The notes beneath the pieces were generated by a model. The model searched no databases and was not told where the DNA came from. It saw nothing but the letters and a program-made list of their open reading frames with translations. Below, piece after piece: positions 22,805 through 34,483 of a stretch of DNA of 64,000 bases. A program made the position numbers and the translations under genes. Numbering within the stretch: position 1 is the stretch's first letter; each line of letters starts with the position of its first letter. Origin of the DNA: Neurospora tetrasperma FGSC 2508 (taxonomy: Eukaryota; Ascomycota; Sordariomycetes; Sordariales; Sordariaceae); the NCBI RefSeq assembly GCF_000213175.1, contig NW_009799099.1, forward strand, positions 124,001 through 188,000, read 5' to 3'.

Positions 22805-25457
22805 TGTCAAAGGCAGAAGTGCCTGACGGGGAGCAGAGTAGAGCTGAGAAAGGGTGCAATGTGAATCAACATAGAGGCAGACAAAAGCTGACCAAAAGAG
22901 ACGAAATGATAAATGATAAATGGGTGAGGTTCGAAAAGTCAGGTCTGCGCCAGAGCACAAGAAATTAGTGCGTGGGCCTCGCCGTCCACTGCTTCGGTCC
23001 GGCAAATGCGACCTTGGATGCGGACAAGTGACCAGATAAAATGGGAAGAAAATGAAACGGGATCAAAGGTCAGTAAGTACAGCTAGGCTAGCAGCCTACC
23101 AGATACTATCAAACCGCACTACAGTACCGCATTTATTGATGGTTGCGGTGCAAGCAAGCACATGATAGGCCCTAGGCCTGAAGTGGGATTCGAGTGTTTC
23201 CCGGTCACCCACAACCCAGACTGCCCTTCAAAAATGGCGCCAGAGTTGGCCGTTGCTGGTCCTGTTGTCCAACTGTCAGGATGGAACATACCCAGCCAGG
23301 GTGTTGCGAACAAGACAGGGCGTGTTACCGAGACTTTCTCGGGTAGATCTCGGGCAACGGGGCTACACAACAACCCACTCGGTGTGTGCTTGAAGTGGGA
23401 CAGTCAAAGACAGGTGGCGCTTATGGTGATCACCATTACCGGTACGAATTGTTTAAGGCGGCCGCCCCTGGTTGTCTATCACGCGGGGAAACCCGATCGA
23501 ACTAGGGAGTGACCGTGTTGTATCATTTCGGAGATAAGGTTTGCTCTCCTCTAAGCGGAGTAAGGAATGTCCATATGTGCGGGCAAGAATGAGTCTAGTC
23601 AGGTCTGAAGAGGTAGACACTTGTCCAAGAACCGACGATCCAAACTGGGCGGCGGGAGAGGTTGGAGTTGCACAGCCTAGCTGGACCGAGATTGAATGGT
23701 GATATGTACGTCGCAATACGCTTTCGTAATGTCGTATCCGTCCGTTGATAGACTTGGTGATGTGCCTCACCAAGCACCATTGGCCAATATTGAAGAGTAT
23801 AGTCCGGTGGAGAGAGCATCAACTTCAAATTCGAGTTGGTGATCGTCTCGAGCAAGCGCTGTGGTGGATCCGGAAAGAAGCCGAGCTCATCAGGCGAGAG
23901 CGTGACTGTGAATGGGGTCAGCCAGCAGCGGTCGGTCTTCCATCGTTCCATGTCTACTAGTATGGGTTGAGATCTCTCTTGGATGTTGGGTCGCTTTATC
24001 GGATGAACCTGTTGGTGATAAAAGATTGTGGCTCAGGCGGCGGTACCATGTGCTGCTGTAAAGCGGAATGAAGTTGGAGAGAAAAAGGGAAGAGGTGAGG
24101 TTCAAGACGGAGCGCGACCCCAGCCCTGGGCCGTTTTAGCGCAACGAAGGTACGATGTAGCGAGGGCTATCTCGCACTGTGAACTGAACGTCGTGGTCAA
24201 CATCATGATATCGATGTAGTCCTCTTCCAGCCAACCCGACAAACCTTGTCTCGTGATGTGTTAATATAAAAGTCCATGTAGAAAAGCAGAGAGGGGATGT
24301 GCCGAAAGTCACAAAAGAAACAGATCGAATGCTTGGCTCGTCGTATTGCACATGTCAGCATAACAAGGGAACCGCGCCGTTGAGGATTGTCCTCTCAGTG
24401 CTTTCATCTTCTCACACGGTGATTGATGCCCGTCATACTGTGGAATGCTCTAAGCGCCATGAGTGCCCTGCGTGTGATCAGCTGCAACTGCTAGTATGTA
24501 GACCTCGTCACTGTAACGGTTTTATCTGCCCCTGGCGAACGAATTTCGGTAATTTTCGTACGTGAACCACCGATTGAAGGTGTAAATTACACAGACAGGA
24601 GGGTAATTTCAGTCGCAAACTCATCATAGAGCTCCAATACAATCATCCGAATGCCGCCATCACACATGATACCAAGGGAGTAACTGGTAAGTAATAGAAA
24701 TCGTAGCGAACATCGCCTTCGCTGGTTCATGAACCTCGTGGGCATGCTGTTCAAGGCTCATCCAGATATTGATCCAGCCAGAAAAATACGATATCACCAG
24801 GCAACAAGATCGCAAGCTTTTTGACGAGGGCCAATGAAAGATGGCACGGGCGACGGACGAGAGGCTCAGAGGACGAACGGTATTAACGACTATGGAAGGG
24901 TTGAGTAGTCCACCTGAGAGCTGCTCGCTCACCTGCCAAGTTGTTTAAGAACCGGAAACCAACACAGTTTGCTTCCAATCACCGATAGCCCGGTTGTTAG
25001 CTTGCTGAACACCAAGACGTGGAGTGAGGAGATCGGATCGATGCACCGACCCTCGGACAACACCCATTAGCTGTCTTAGAGGTATCGCATCAGCATGCCT
25101 CCCGGTCCGAATACCGAGCTACTTGTACGCCGCATGGCGCGTCTCGCGTGTGACAGAAGTGGGAACCGGCAGGAACTGGGCAGGTTGTCCGACACGCAGT
25201 CCGCTACGGACTCGTTCTCGGGGTCGTCCGGTCTCCGAGGATGATTGTTTGTAAGCCAGCGTGGTGGTGACTCTCTCCGTCCTTCTGGGGTATTTCTTCT
25301 GCCCAGTACCCCTGCCTTGTTTTCGATTCATCCATCAAAAACTTCCATATACATTGCAAACACAACGTAAACCCAACGCAAGCCTCCATATTTGTCCCAA
25401 ACGACTCAATCCTAACTCGTATCCAACAAGTTCCTCACACCAAGCCCCAACATCGAC
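22805..25457. other. Long intergenic region between divergent genes
   Basis: 2.65 kb between the coiled-coil gene (minus) and the SDR gene (plus). It must hold both promoters; the final 170 nt before 25458 are a C/A-rich leader. No frame above about 120 codons has a recognisable domain, and no tRNA or repeat is seen. Confidence 0.4.
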
Positions 25458-26594
25458 ATGTCCCCTTCCAAGACCACCATGTCCTCTTCCAAGTCCAAGA
25501 TCTCGCTCACCAACCCCTCCATCCCCCTCAACTCCCTCATTCTCGTAACAGGCTGCAACGGCCTCTTAGCCTCGCACGTCGCCGACCAGCTCCTCGCAGC
25601 AGGCTACCGCGTCCGCGGCACCGTTCGCAACCCCAACAAATGCTCCTACCTTACTTCCCTCTACTCCCACCGCCACGGCGGCCCGGGAAAATTCGAACTC
25701 GTCGAGATTTCCGACGTCACGGCCCCCAACGCCTGGGATGACGCCGTGAAGGGAGTGGCGGGGATCGTGCACTGCGTGGGAGCCACGGACTTGACTATCC
25801 AGGAGCCGGATAGCGCTGCTAAGGAGGAGTTGGAGTGGCAGGTTGGTTTGTTGGAGGCTGCTAAGCGGGCAGGGACCGTCAAAAGCTTTGTTTTTACTTC
25901 TTCGGCGTGGGCGCTTTGGATGCCTGATGCTAGTAAGAAGGTGACTCTGACGGAACAAAGTTGGAACGAAGACGCCGTGGCCCTGGCAAGGGATAAGAAT
26001 GTTGATCCGAAAACCAAAGGAATGGCGGGGTTTATGGCGCTCAAGACTCTTGTTGAGCAGGGAGTATGGGAATGGGTAAAGCGCGAGAAGCCTGGGTTTG
26101 CGTTCAATACCGTTCTGCTTGATACTGTACTCGGCGAGTGTCTTGATCCGAAGAATCAAGGGATCCCGAGCACGCCAGGCATGGTCCATTGGATCTGGGA
26201 GAACAAGCACATGGCTATCATTGACCTGATGGAACCGCAGTGGTTTGTGGATTGCGTGGATATGGCCAAGGTGTACGTCGCAGCGCTGGCGTCGAGCCCG
26301 AAGGTGGATAGGGAGAGATTGTTTGTCTTCGGCGAGCGGTATAGCTTCAAGGAGGTGGCGCGGTTGTTGGGGGAGATGTTTCCCGAGAGAAAGGAGAAGT
26401 TTGGACAGCCAAAGAAGGAGGGGTGGGATCAGACGGAGGTGCCAAACCAAAGGGCCGAGGAGTTGTTGAAGAGGGTGGGACAGAAGAAGGGCTGGACGGG
26501 GTTGGAGGAAAGTGTGAGGGCGAATGCGGAGAGTATTTTGAGGTTGGAGAGGGAGGGTGGCACGGGGGCGCCGCAGAGTACGTATGCGAGGTAG
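25458..26594 (+). CDS. Extended short-chain dehydrogenase/reductase-like protein, catalytic Tyr position is Phe
   Basis: Single exon, 378 aa. The Rossmann fold starts SLILVTGCNGLLASHVADQLLAAGYRVRGTVRNP (about residues 29-62), with the TGxxGxxxxH loop and an Arg pattern suggesting NADP(H). It continues VELVEISDVT-like, VAGIVHCVGATD, and FVFTSSAWALWMP (catalytic Ser region). This is the dihydroflavonol reductase/GRE2-type aldehyde reductase group. Where family members have YxxxK, this one reads GFMALKTLVEQ: Lys is kept, Tyr replaced by Phe. WFVDCVDMAKVYVAAL matches the family's WVDVRDvA-type element. It may be catalytically altered or a binding protein. An in-frame ATG at residue 8 is an alternative start. 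Confidence 0.85.
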   Translation: MSPSKTTMSSSKSKISLTNPSIPLNSLILVTGCNGLLASHVADQLLAAGYRVRGTVRNPNKCSYLTSLYSHRHGGPGKFELVEISDVTAPNAWDDAVKGVAGIVHCVGATDLTIQEPDSAAKEELEWQVGLLEAAKRAGTVKSFVFTSSAWALWMPDASKKVTLTEQSWNEDAVALARDKNVDPKTKGMAGFMALKTLVEQGVWEWVKREKPGFAFNTVLLDTVLGECLDPKNQGIPSTPGMVHWIWENKHMAIIDLMEPQWFVDCVDMAKVYVAALASSPKVDRERLFVFGERYSFKEVARLLGEMFPERKEKFGQPKKEGWDQTEVPNQRAEELLKRVGQKKGWTGLEESVRANAESILRLEREGGTGAPQSTYAR

Positions 26595-26758
26595 ACTAGG
26601 AAGGAGATGTGTTAATGAGGTTTTCGAATCGTGGGTGTATAGAGAGTAATACATACGACAGCTTGGTCCAACATCTCGAGTATGCGCTACCCTTTCGCGA
26701 TCCTTGATCTCTTGTAGTATTTCTTCTCGCAAAGAGCTGTCATACCAAAAAAAGCTCT

Positions 26759-27426
26759 TCAAGGCGCCGTCGGCTGGGGGTTGTTCCCCACTGTCTTGTA
26801 CAAATCCCTCAACTCGAATGCCTCGATGCCTCCCTCGGGGATCTCGCCAATGATACGCGCCGGCTGACCAGCGACGATGCTGAAGCTGGGGATGACCATA
26901 TTCGGAGGCACAACCGAGCCGTCGAGAACTTTGACGTAATCCTTGATGATGGCAAACTCGCCAATGACGACCTTACCGCCTATGTGGACGTGGTTGCCAA
27001 TCTGAGCAGCTTGGACAACGGTACCGGGGCCGACAAAGACGTGGTCGCCGAGACGGAGGGGCATGAAGGTGAAGACTCTGTTTAGATTGCCGTCAGCCAT
27101 GGTAACGAACATAGTCAAATTGGAAGAGAGAGGGTGGAGGAGCAGACATACCCCTTGTACATCCTGCCCGGCGGCCGAAGACAGCACCCTCTGCTCAAGA
27201 AACAGTATCGACCAATGGCAACGGCAGTGTTATTGGCTGGACCGCCGGACGCGGACTGGGCTGGTGGAATCGTTCTCGCGAGGTCGCCTCGGATCATGAC
27301 GTCGGGCTGGATGACTGTCTTGCCGCCGAGCATAATGTTTTGGGTGCCGACCAAAGTAGCCTTACGGGCCACCTTGTTGCCGGTGTCGGTCTCGATGTAT
27401 TCTCCTCTGGGCGGTCGTCGTGACAT
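26759..27426 (-). CDS. ro-12: Dynactin subunit p25 (dynactin 5)
   Basis: Exons 27426..27152 and 27077..26759 (74-nt intron, GTATGT donor, AAACAG acceptor; joint MYKG-VFTFMPLRLGDHVF) give 197 aa. The protein is a left-handed beta-helix of hexapeptide repeats: NKVARKATLVGTQNIMLGG, VIQPDVMIRGDL, AIGRYCFLSRGC, GDHVFVGPGTVVQAAQIGNHVHIGGKVVIGEFAIIKDY, SVVPPNMVIPSFSIVAGQPARIIGE. Family length is about 180-200 aa. p25 sits in the pointed-end complex of dynactin and helps load early endosomes on cytoplasmic dynein. In Neurospora the gene is known as ropy-12, which affects hyphal growth and nuclear distribution. It is convergent with the SDR gene, 164 nt away. Confidence 0.93.
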
Positions 27427-28310
27427 GATGGGTGATTGTTGTCTGTGAGTTCCGTTTGGAGTTGTGTGTGTGTGTTTGCTGGTCTTGTTGTTGTTTGTTT
27501 TTGTTTTGGCCAACAATTCCTTTGATCACTCAAAGCAAGAGGGCGGGCAGGCACCTTGACGGTCAGTTAGGCGTCAACACTACAGCCAACGACGGTACAA
27601 GTTGCCGATTGACAGACGGGCATCACGCCGATTTCAGCCTTTGATTGGTCGATCATGCGGGGCCCAGTGGGGGAGCTTGGGCCACTCATTGCGGGACCGG
27701 CACACGGCGGACACAGGAGGCTGACACAGGCGGGCGGGGGTCCCCTGAAGCCCAGACGGGACCGCTGAAGATGATGCGCTGCAGTGTCGATTCGCTACGA
27801 ATTGTCGGTTCCGCGTCTGGGGCTTCCACTCGTCGGATTGCTCCTCTTTCACCAAGTCGAGACCGACTGGACCAGGTTGAAGCCTTGAAGCCCAACAGAT
27901 GTGATGGATTTGTGCGGTGAGCGAATGGAGTCCAAGAAGTCCAAACTCGCCTCATACGATCTTTGACTTTATGCAGTCATGGAAACATAATCCATGCCCC
28001 CTGTCTTTTAGGATTGGGAATTTATATCTGTGTTGATTCCCTTCTTCTTTGTTAATGCTCCCGTCGTTTGTGACGCTGTAAACAACCACCCCTGAATGCC
28101 CTCATTCCCATCATCAACAAACACCATGTCCGCCACCCAGAACCAGTCCCCTCAGCCAAGCACAGGCAACGTCCCAACCGCCTCCTCCGCGTCCCTCTTC
28201 AACATTTCCCACATCTCCCCACACCCCTCTCGACCATCAACAACCACCACCACCACCGCCATCGACGAACCACCCCCGGCCGTCATCCACCAATCCCGCC
28301 TCCGCGTCCT
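27427..28310. other. Intergenic: p25 promoter and rhodanese 3' flank
   Basis: A TG-repeat (GTGTGTGTGTGTTTG, about 27463-27480) lies in the p25 leader region. A plus-strand 109-codon Ser/Thr/Pro-rich frame (28096-28425) overlaps the rhodanese 3' end and is treated as a probable shadow. Confidence 0.4.
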
Positions 28311-28911
28311 TCACTGGCTCTTCAACCTCTCCCAAACCGACCCATCGTGCTCATCCATAAACTCGACATACTCGGGCCCCGCGTTTGCCCAGCCCTTGAT
28401 GCCTTCAAACAGAGCAAAGCTTTGAATCGAGTTATCGCCTATTTCGACGAGGTAATCCGACAACCAGCGCGCGGCACGGCTACCACGGCCTCTCGAAGTG
28501 CCGCAGTAGAAGATGGCCTTCTTCACCCCCGCCGCCTTGAACATGTCATAGATCGTCGGGAGAGTCTGGTACATGGACTGGGCGGGCAGGTTGATTGAGC
28601 CGCGGATTGTGCCGCCCTATTGGTAGAAAGGGGCGGAGGGCTTGGCGTTAGCACCTGGAGGCTCTGGAGCTGGACTCTGGAAAGGGGGTGGATGGACGCC
28701 AGCCATCACAACGAACGAACGAACGAACCTTGCAATCGTCTCTTCGCAGATCGACTAGCACGAAATCCTTGCCGGCGGTTTCACCCGTCGAGCCCTTGAG
28801 CATTTCCAACACCTCTGCGCGCGAGATGTTCATCAGGTCCGACTGAGGCTCGGGGTAGGCGGCGTACCAGGGCGCTGCCTCGGTTTCGGTCTCTTTGGGT
28901 GCTGTGGACAT
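28311..28911 (-). CDS. Cdc25/Ych1-type rhodanese-domain phosphatase-like protein
   Basis: Exons 28911..28729 and 28616..28311 give 162 aa. The 112-nt intron starts GTTCGT and ends CAATAG; joint DDCK-GGTIRGSINLPAQ. Start MSTAPKETETEAAPWYAAYP. Rhodanese marks: FVLVDLRRDD, GGTIRGSINLPAQSMYQTL, and the active loop AIFYCGTSRGRGSRAA (C99-x5-R105), the seven-residue loop of Cdc25 and Acr2 phosphatase/arsenate reductases rather than the six-residue loop of sulfurtransferases. ALFEGIKGWANAG and EYVEFMDEHD follow. Likely relatives are yeast Ych1 and fission-yeast Ibp1; the substrate cannot be told. The intron's start lies in an ACGA/TCGT tetranucleotide run (28711-28728). Confidence 0.88.
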
Positions 28912-30103
28912 TTTCTCGACGATACCTTGACGAACTTCAGAAATGAATGTGTGTCGTACGGACTCGGAGAAATTGCAGTTACACACGAGGAGGTACATTA
29001 CCGTGGATGATAGAAGCCTTTTTTTTAACACCAAACACATCATCAAGCAACGAGGACCCCTATCCTTGGCAGTTAGTCACCAGGAAGGCCTCTGATTGGT
29101 CAGTTGAGGGGCGTGCCGAGGATGCCCGATGTTGGTGCGGAATCATCCTGGCTGTCAAACGTCACGATTTTTTGTTGACGAAACCGTGACACCATCGAAC
29201 GTTCTGTCAGCTACTGGGGAACCTTTACGAATCTAGCCTCTGAGAGGGGTCAGGACAGCAGTGGTTGGCGAGCAATCTCAAGGGCGTTGGTGGACACCGG
29301 ACCCGAGAGTTGGGGGATTTCAGGAGTGGAGAATGATTGTTCGGGGCCCGGTGCTAGAGCAAGGAGAACGAAAGAAAGGAGTATAAAAGGCAAGGATTGG
29401 TTTGCGACGGCCTGGAAAGGTCGACGTGAGATATTGCTGGCTGGCAACTGCGATGTCTGGTACATCCTGCGTGTAACCAGTGGTAACGGAAGAGGATGCT
29501 GTCCCAAACGAAGACGAACGGCACTCAACTTTCCTTCATCTAGTAGTCTCCCGAACACCCAATGTGGAATGTGTTTACCCTGTCGTTCTCCTCCCTCGGC
29601 CGACACAGTACAAGTCGCGGCTTGTACAACATGCCGTATCACAGCCCGGAAATAAACATGTTAGCCGCGAACTTCAACTACCTACTTACAACCTTTTACC
29701 CGTGTCTTTTTATGCCAGTCCGTTTCTGTTTTGACTTGCTCGACTTGAAAATAAGCCTCTAATACTTCCAAATGACAGCGCTGTCGGATCCAGGCTTCTG
29801 GGACGCCGGTGAGCTCATGAGTCATCAAGAAGTTCAACAAGTTTGTTTGCTGCGCAAGTTCGCTTAACCTAGCCTTCGTCGGCATCACTGGCTTCCTTCT
29901 TCCAGGGTTCAATCAGCTATCAAGATACTTAGGAACCTGACGACTCTTATGAGTATCAAAGACCGCGGCTTTCGGTCACAAGCGTGGGCCTATAAGAAGG
30001 GAGGGCATTTGACACGCTCAGGATCAATGACTGTTCCTCGCTTTAATCGTCAGTATCGCCTACATACCACAAGATCATCGATGACGCAATAACACGAGCT
30101 ACC
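28912..30103. other. Intergenic upstream of rhodanese and of the small secreted protein
   Basis: Shared promoter region of divergent genes. An extra TATAAAA near 29,382 (plus) is followed by no long frame. Open frames are short and without domains. Confidence 0.4.
29991..29997 (+). promoter_or_regulatory. TATA-like box of the small secreted protein
   Basis: TATAAGA about 110 nt upstream of the ATG at 30104; spacing fits a Neurospora promoter. Confidence 0.4.
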
Positions 30104-30313
30104 ATGAAGTTCATTACCTGGTTCTTCCTCTTGGCCACCGCGATACTCGCTGCTCCCGCTGCCATCTTCGATCCACAGTCCATGGACCCAAAGGCCTTAG
30201 CTGCTGTGAAGACGTGCGGCGGCGGCACGGGGTATTGCAGTAGTGGACATTGCTATTGCTCCAACTACTGTGAGGTCGGGTACTGTCCCTGGAGTCCTTG
30301 CGGGAAGTGCTAG
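30104..30313 (+). CDS. Small secreted cysteine-rich protein (69 aa, 8 Cys)
   Basis: Single exon; start context TACCATGAAG. Signal peptide MKFITWFFLLATAILAAPA (about residues 1-19), short spacer, then eight cysteines in the last 32 residues at 38, 45, 50, 52, 56, 61, 66 and 69. Even number and dense spacing suggest four disulfides and an extracellular fold. Gly- and Tyr-rich between cysteines (GGGTGYC, CEVGYCPWSPCGKC). I know no named family with this exact spacing; it is in the size class of fungal effectors, antimicrobial peptides and development-specific secreted peptides, and none of these is shown by sequence alone. Confidence 0.75.
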   Translation: MKFITWFFLLATAILAAPAAIFDPQSMDPKALAAVKTCGGGTGYCSSGHCYCSNYCEVGYCPWSPCGKC

Positions 30314-32657
30314 TTCGGATCTTGAAGTGAGTCGTTACGAACATCACTGCACAGATGGATCGTTCAAAGTGGTTGACACCGATACTAGGAAATAGTACCT
30401 CCATGGGAACATGCTGGTATTTCCATCCCGTGAACAAACGAACAAAAGCGAGTTGAGAAAGGAGCAGCACGGAGCAGAGTGGACACATGACATGCGAGGA
30501 TGCAAGGAAGGAGTGAACCGCAGCGGAGATTTGTAACCCCGGGGATCCTCAACTACTATGCTTCACGAACACTGGAAGGAGCGATGATGGAATATGGAGC
30601 GCTAATTGATACGCGAAATCTTCCAGGCCACAAACTGCTTTCTTACCCCAACATCTCTCTGGAATTGCTTGACGAATCGATCCTGGACGAATTCAATCTT
30701 TCCACGCTGTTTGATGCTTTCGCCTTTCCCACCACATCTTCGTCTACTTTTTCCTCCTCACATCCTACCATACGAAAACCCGTCTGCTTAGATGATGTGC
30801 TCTTCTCTTACCTTCCTTGTAACAAGAACATTGCCCTGCTTTCCAAATTCTAACCCCAGATCAACAACCGTCCCGTCCCTCAATCTCAGTTGCCATGAGC
30901 ATAATCGCGAAGCTCAGCCGATCAGACACGGGACTTTGAGTGCATAGCGGGCTAGACATTGCATGCGATATCCGCGACAGGAGTGGCCACCTCCGGAAGT
31001 TCGGCAAGTTCATCCATCTACGTTGGTCAGATTACATATTGCAAGGCTGGTGGAAGCTGGAGGTTACTGGCGCGGCTCAAAGCACGATTGCTGACTGAAA
31101 AGATGGCTGTCTTGACAGTTCCCCGGATCCTACTCATCCTACCTCGAGCACTTTCGGTCCAACATACTCGAAACATTCTCATCCGAACACTCGATCTTAA
31201 ACAACGCTTCCATAATCCAGACATGTCGTGTCAAGGTAGAAACGTCCTTCTCAACTCGAAGTTGCAAAAGCTCGGTCAACTTGACACCCAGCACTGGTAT
31301 CTGCCAATGCTCTTGGCTTCCACTACTTGATGCTTGATTCAAGCCACTACACCATCACTCGAACTTGTTCGTTCCTTTCTTCCCGCCGAACTTGAACCAT
31401 ACATGCCAGCCTTACACCATCACGGGACCTCATCTTGTCCCGCGCATGCAGATAGCACTATGGGTCGCTATGGGCAAGACAGAATAACGCCGAGCGGTAT
31501 TATTTTCTCTACAGGTTGGGCGACAGGGTACCATTCTGGCGTTGAACCGCGCATGCCACACATGCCGTGCCGCTACCAGCGGCGGTTGGGTAAGGTATAT
31601 TAGCCTGATTTGAGCACCTGTAACGGAATCACGGCCATAACACTGGACACCGGAGCGCTCTTCCCCAAGCGCCCCCCTCTGGTACGGGCTTTTCATGGCA
31701 CTTCCCGAGCATCGAGAGCACGTCGGGAAGAACAAGAGAAAAGCCCATTACCACGGCTCTGGTAGACTGACAGCAAATGGGGTCAGGACACTGTCCCACA
31801 ATCTTTAGCATGAGAGTATGGGAAGCTGCGAAGAAAGCATGGGGGTTACATTGGGATAGAAAGAGAATAAGCTTCATGATTCTGGGTTGTTACGAGCCTA
31901 GGGTGGGTGGTGCGTCTCTCCCTCCACACCATGCATGCTGGATCTCTTGTCCCTTTGGGTGATAGTCTTTAGCCTAACCGGACTTCATTCAATCAGCCAC
32001 TGATGTCAAGCTTCCCCATCCAGGAGTCGCAGACTATACCGCTAATTTACTCACATCTTTCTTCCCGGCGCCAGTCGTTACCTCTTTGGCGGCTGACAGC
32101 TTAGACGAGAGGCTGGCGTCAGGGACAGACACCACAGGAGCACCATCGCACCCCGGATTTGCATCCAGCCAATTTTTGTGTTGACCATGCGATATGGAGA
32201 ATCCATCCGGCTCTAGGTCCCGCTTCCCCAGGCCAACCCAGAACTAAACGATCTTCCCCCTCGGACTTACCTCTACTGGAAGAATGCACCTGCTGCGAGA
32301 TGAGCACCATGGGGATCCAACCAACAACAAACCATTACTCCACGTTTCCGCTCTATCGGGTCTCCCCAGCCAGTCATATTTCCTTTTTCTGTATTGTTTA
32401 CTATCCGATGAGGCAACATATAGCCTGATACAAGTCACTTGCCCACGTGGTATCCCCAGACACCAGATCCTAGCTGAGGAGAGATCAACCTGCCCCATCT
32501 CTAGTCCATATATGCACGCCTTGGTCCCTGATATCGGTCCCTTCCCTTAGAGCTTCTTCCTTTTTCCATGCCCGGTTTCTACACCGTGCCATCGTCTTCA
32601 CCCGCATCACTTACCACTTACTCCAGTACCAGCTAATCACCACCACACACCGTCAAG
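30314..32657. other. Long intergenic region
   Basis: 2.3 kb between the small secreted gene and the sugar transporter. The longest plausible frame (30500-30853, 117 codons) has no domain or clear start support. The stretch upstream of 32658 is C/T-rich leader (TTCTTCC, CCCTTCCC). No RNA gene or repeat recognised. Confidence 0.4.
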
Positions 32658-34483
32658 ATGGTCGGCGGAGGCCCCCAGTCCGACAATGTCATCCACCGGA
32701 TGGCCATGGATGATCCCATTCCATGGTGGAAGAAGCCACATCTGCGGAACATGTATTTACTGCTTTTCCCCTGTGTCATCGGTATCGAGATGACGTCGGG
32801 GTTCGATTCGCAAATCATCAACTCCGCACAGTTATTGCCTGCGTGGAAAGAATGTGAGTTCTTTAACTTCAATGCCCCCTATTATCGAGATGAAGAAGAT
32901 AGGTGCTAATGGGGGTGAACAGACTTTGGCCATCCAACCGGTGGCTACAGCGGCATCCTCGCTTCCGCTCTTCCTCTCGGTTCCGTCCTCGGTCTGCCCT
33001 TCATCCCGCTGATTAACGACAACTTTGGCCGTCGATGGTGCATCATGTTTGGTTCCTGCATCATGATCATTGGCACATTTATCCAAGGTTTTTCGAAGAA
33101 CGGTGTGCCCACTTCATGCTACGACCTCTTCGCTCGGTTATACTAACGTCCGCCAGCCCCCATGTACATCATTGCCCGCGCCATCATTGGTTTCGGCCTC
33201 CCCTACGCCATTGTCGCCGGCTCGTGCTTGATTGGTGAACTAGCCTACCCAAAGGAACGTCCCATTCTAACATCCCTCTTCAACGCCTGCTACTTCATCG
33301 GCGCCATCGTGGCCGCTGGCTGCACGTTTGGTACACAACGGATCAAGAACGATTGGTCATGGCGAATTCCTTCTCTTCTTCAAATGGCTCCTTCCCTCCT
33401 CCAAGTCGTCTTTGTCTTCTTCCTTCCGGAGTCTCCGAGATACCTAATGAGTAAAGATCGGCTTGAGGAAGCAAAGAATGTACTCATCCACTACCATGCC
33501 GAAGGAAACGCGGACAGTGAGTTTGTCAAGGCGGAAATTGCCGAGATCAAAGTCACTCTCGAGATCGAGTTGGAGCATTCGAAGCAGTCGTGGGCGGATA
33601 TGATCCGGACCGCCGGGATGCGCCGCCGCGTGCTCATCGGTTCTTTGCTCGGCCTTTTCACTCAACTCTCGGGCAATGTCGTCATTTCGTACTTTCTCGG
33701 TGACGTTCTCAAGTTGATCGGCTACACGGATCCCAGCTTTCAGACCAAGTATAACTTGGGTAATCAATGCTGGAGTTTGGTCTGCGGTGTCAGCGCCGCG
33801 ATGGTGGTCATGAGGTTCCGGCGCAGAACCATGTACCTGACGGGCATCTTTTCGATCTTGGCAGTCTATGTTGGCTGGACGGTGTGCACGGCGGTGTTTA
33901 TTGCACACAAGAATCCCGTGGCGGCCAAGTTTAGCTTGTTCTGGATTTACGCTTATAGTCCGGCTTACAACTTGTGTTTCAACGCTCTTACCTACAGTCG
34001 GTCCTACCTTTTTCCTTTTCCCCTCTGTCTACCCCTATGGTTCTCTGATTGTGATGCTAATAAATGGCAGCCTACCTCGTCGAAATCTTCCCCTACGCCC
34101 AACGCGCCCGCGGCATCGCCATCTTCCAGTTCTGGGGCAAGGCGGCGCAGTTCTTTGGCACCAACGTCAACCCCATCGGCACCCAGGCTATTGGCTGGAA
34201 GTACCTGCTGGTGTACTGCTGCTGGATCTTTGCCGAGGCGGCGCTCATCTGGTTCTTGTGGCCGGAGACGTCGAATCGTAGTTTGGAGGAGTTGGCTTTC
34301 TGTGAGTGCACCTGGTCACCCTATTACAAGGATTGAGCTGTTGCTAACGAAGGCTGTGATGATGCAGTGTTTGAGGATAAGGAAGACTTGACTCAGTTAC
34401 AGCAGAAGAGGGTGGAGACTGAACAGGGGGTTGGAGAGCTGGATAACGAGAAGCATTCTGTTGTTCATGAGAGGCAGGTTTGA
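32658..34483 (+). CDS. MFS sugar transporter (lactose-permease-like branch)
   Basis: Five exons: 32658..32853, 32923..33102, 33157..33996, 34071..34301, 34368..34483; introns 69, 54, 74 and 66 nt, three with TACTAAC/TGCTAAT-type branch sites. They sum to exactly 520 aa. Twelve hydrophobic helices. Family signatures: NDNFGRRWCIMFGS (loop 2-3 GRR), ARAIIGFGLPYAIVAGSCLIGELAYPKER (helix 4-5), PESPRYLMSKDRLEEAKNVL (PESPR after helix 6), YLVEIFPYAQRARGIAIFQFWGK, and WPETSNRSLEELAFLFED (PETK-like end). The N- and C-tails are cytoplasmic and charged. This branch includes fungal lactose, cellodextrin and other oligosaccharide carriers; the substrate is not predictable here. Residence in a window with a GH6 glucanase is suggestive only. 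Confidence 0.92.

Noticed and set aside
23119-23512. Possible tRNA-like GGATTCGAG motif near 23,190
   Set aside because: No acceptor stem or anticodon arm pairs around it.
25566-26762. 398-codon minus frame opposite the SDR gene
   Set aside because: Antisense shadow of a strongly supported reductase; no domain of its own.
28096-28425. Plus-strand 109-codon Ser/Thr/Pro-rich frame overlapping the rhodanese 3' end
   Set aside because: Low-complexity, no domain, and it overlaps a well-supported exon on the other strand; likely a shadow plus 3' UTR.
30500-30853. 117-codon frame downstream of the small secreted gene
   Set aside because: No signal peptide or domain, and composition not coding-like at the third position.
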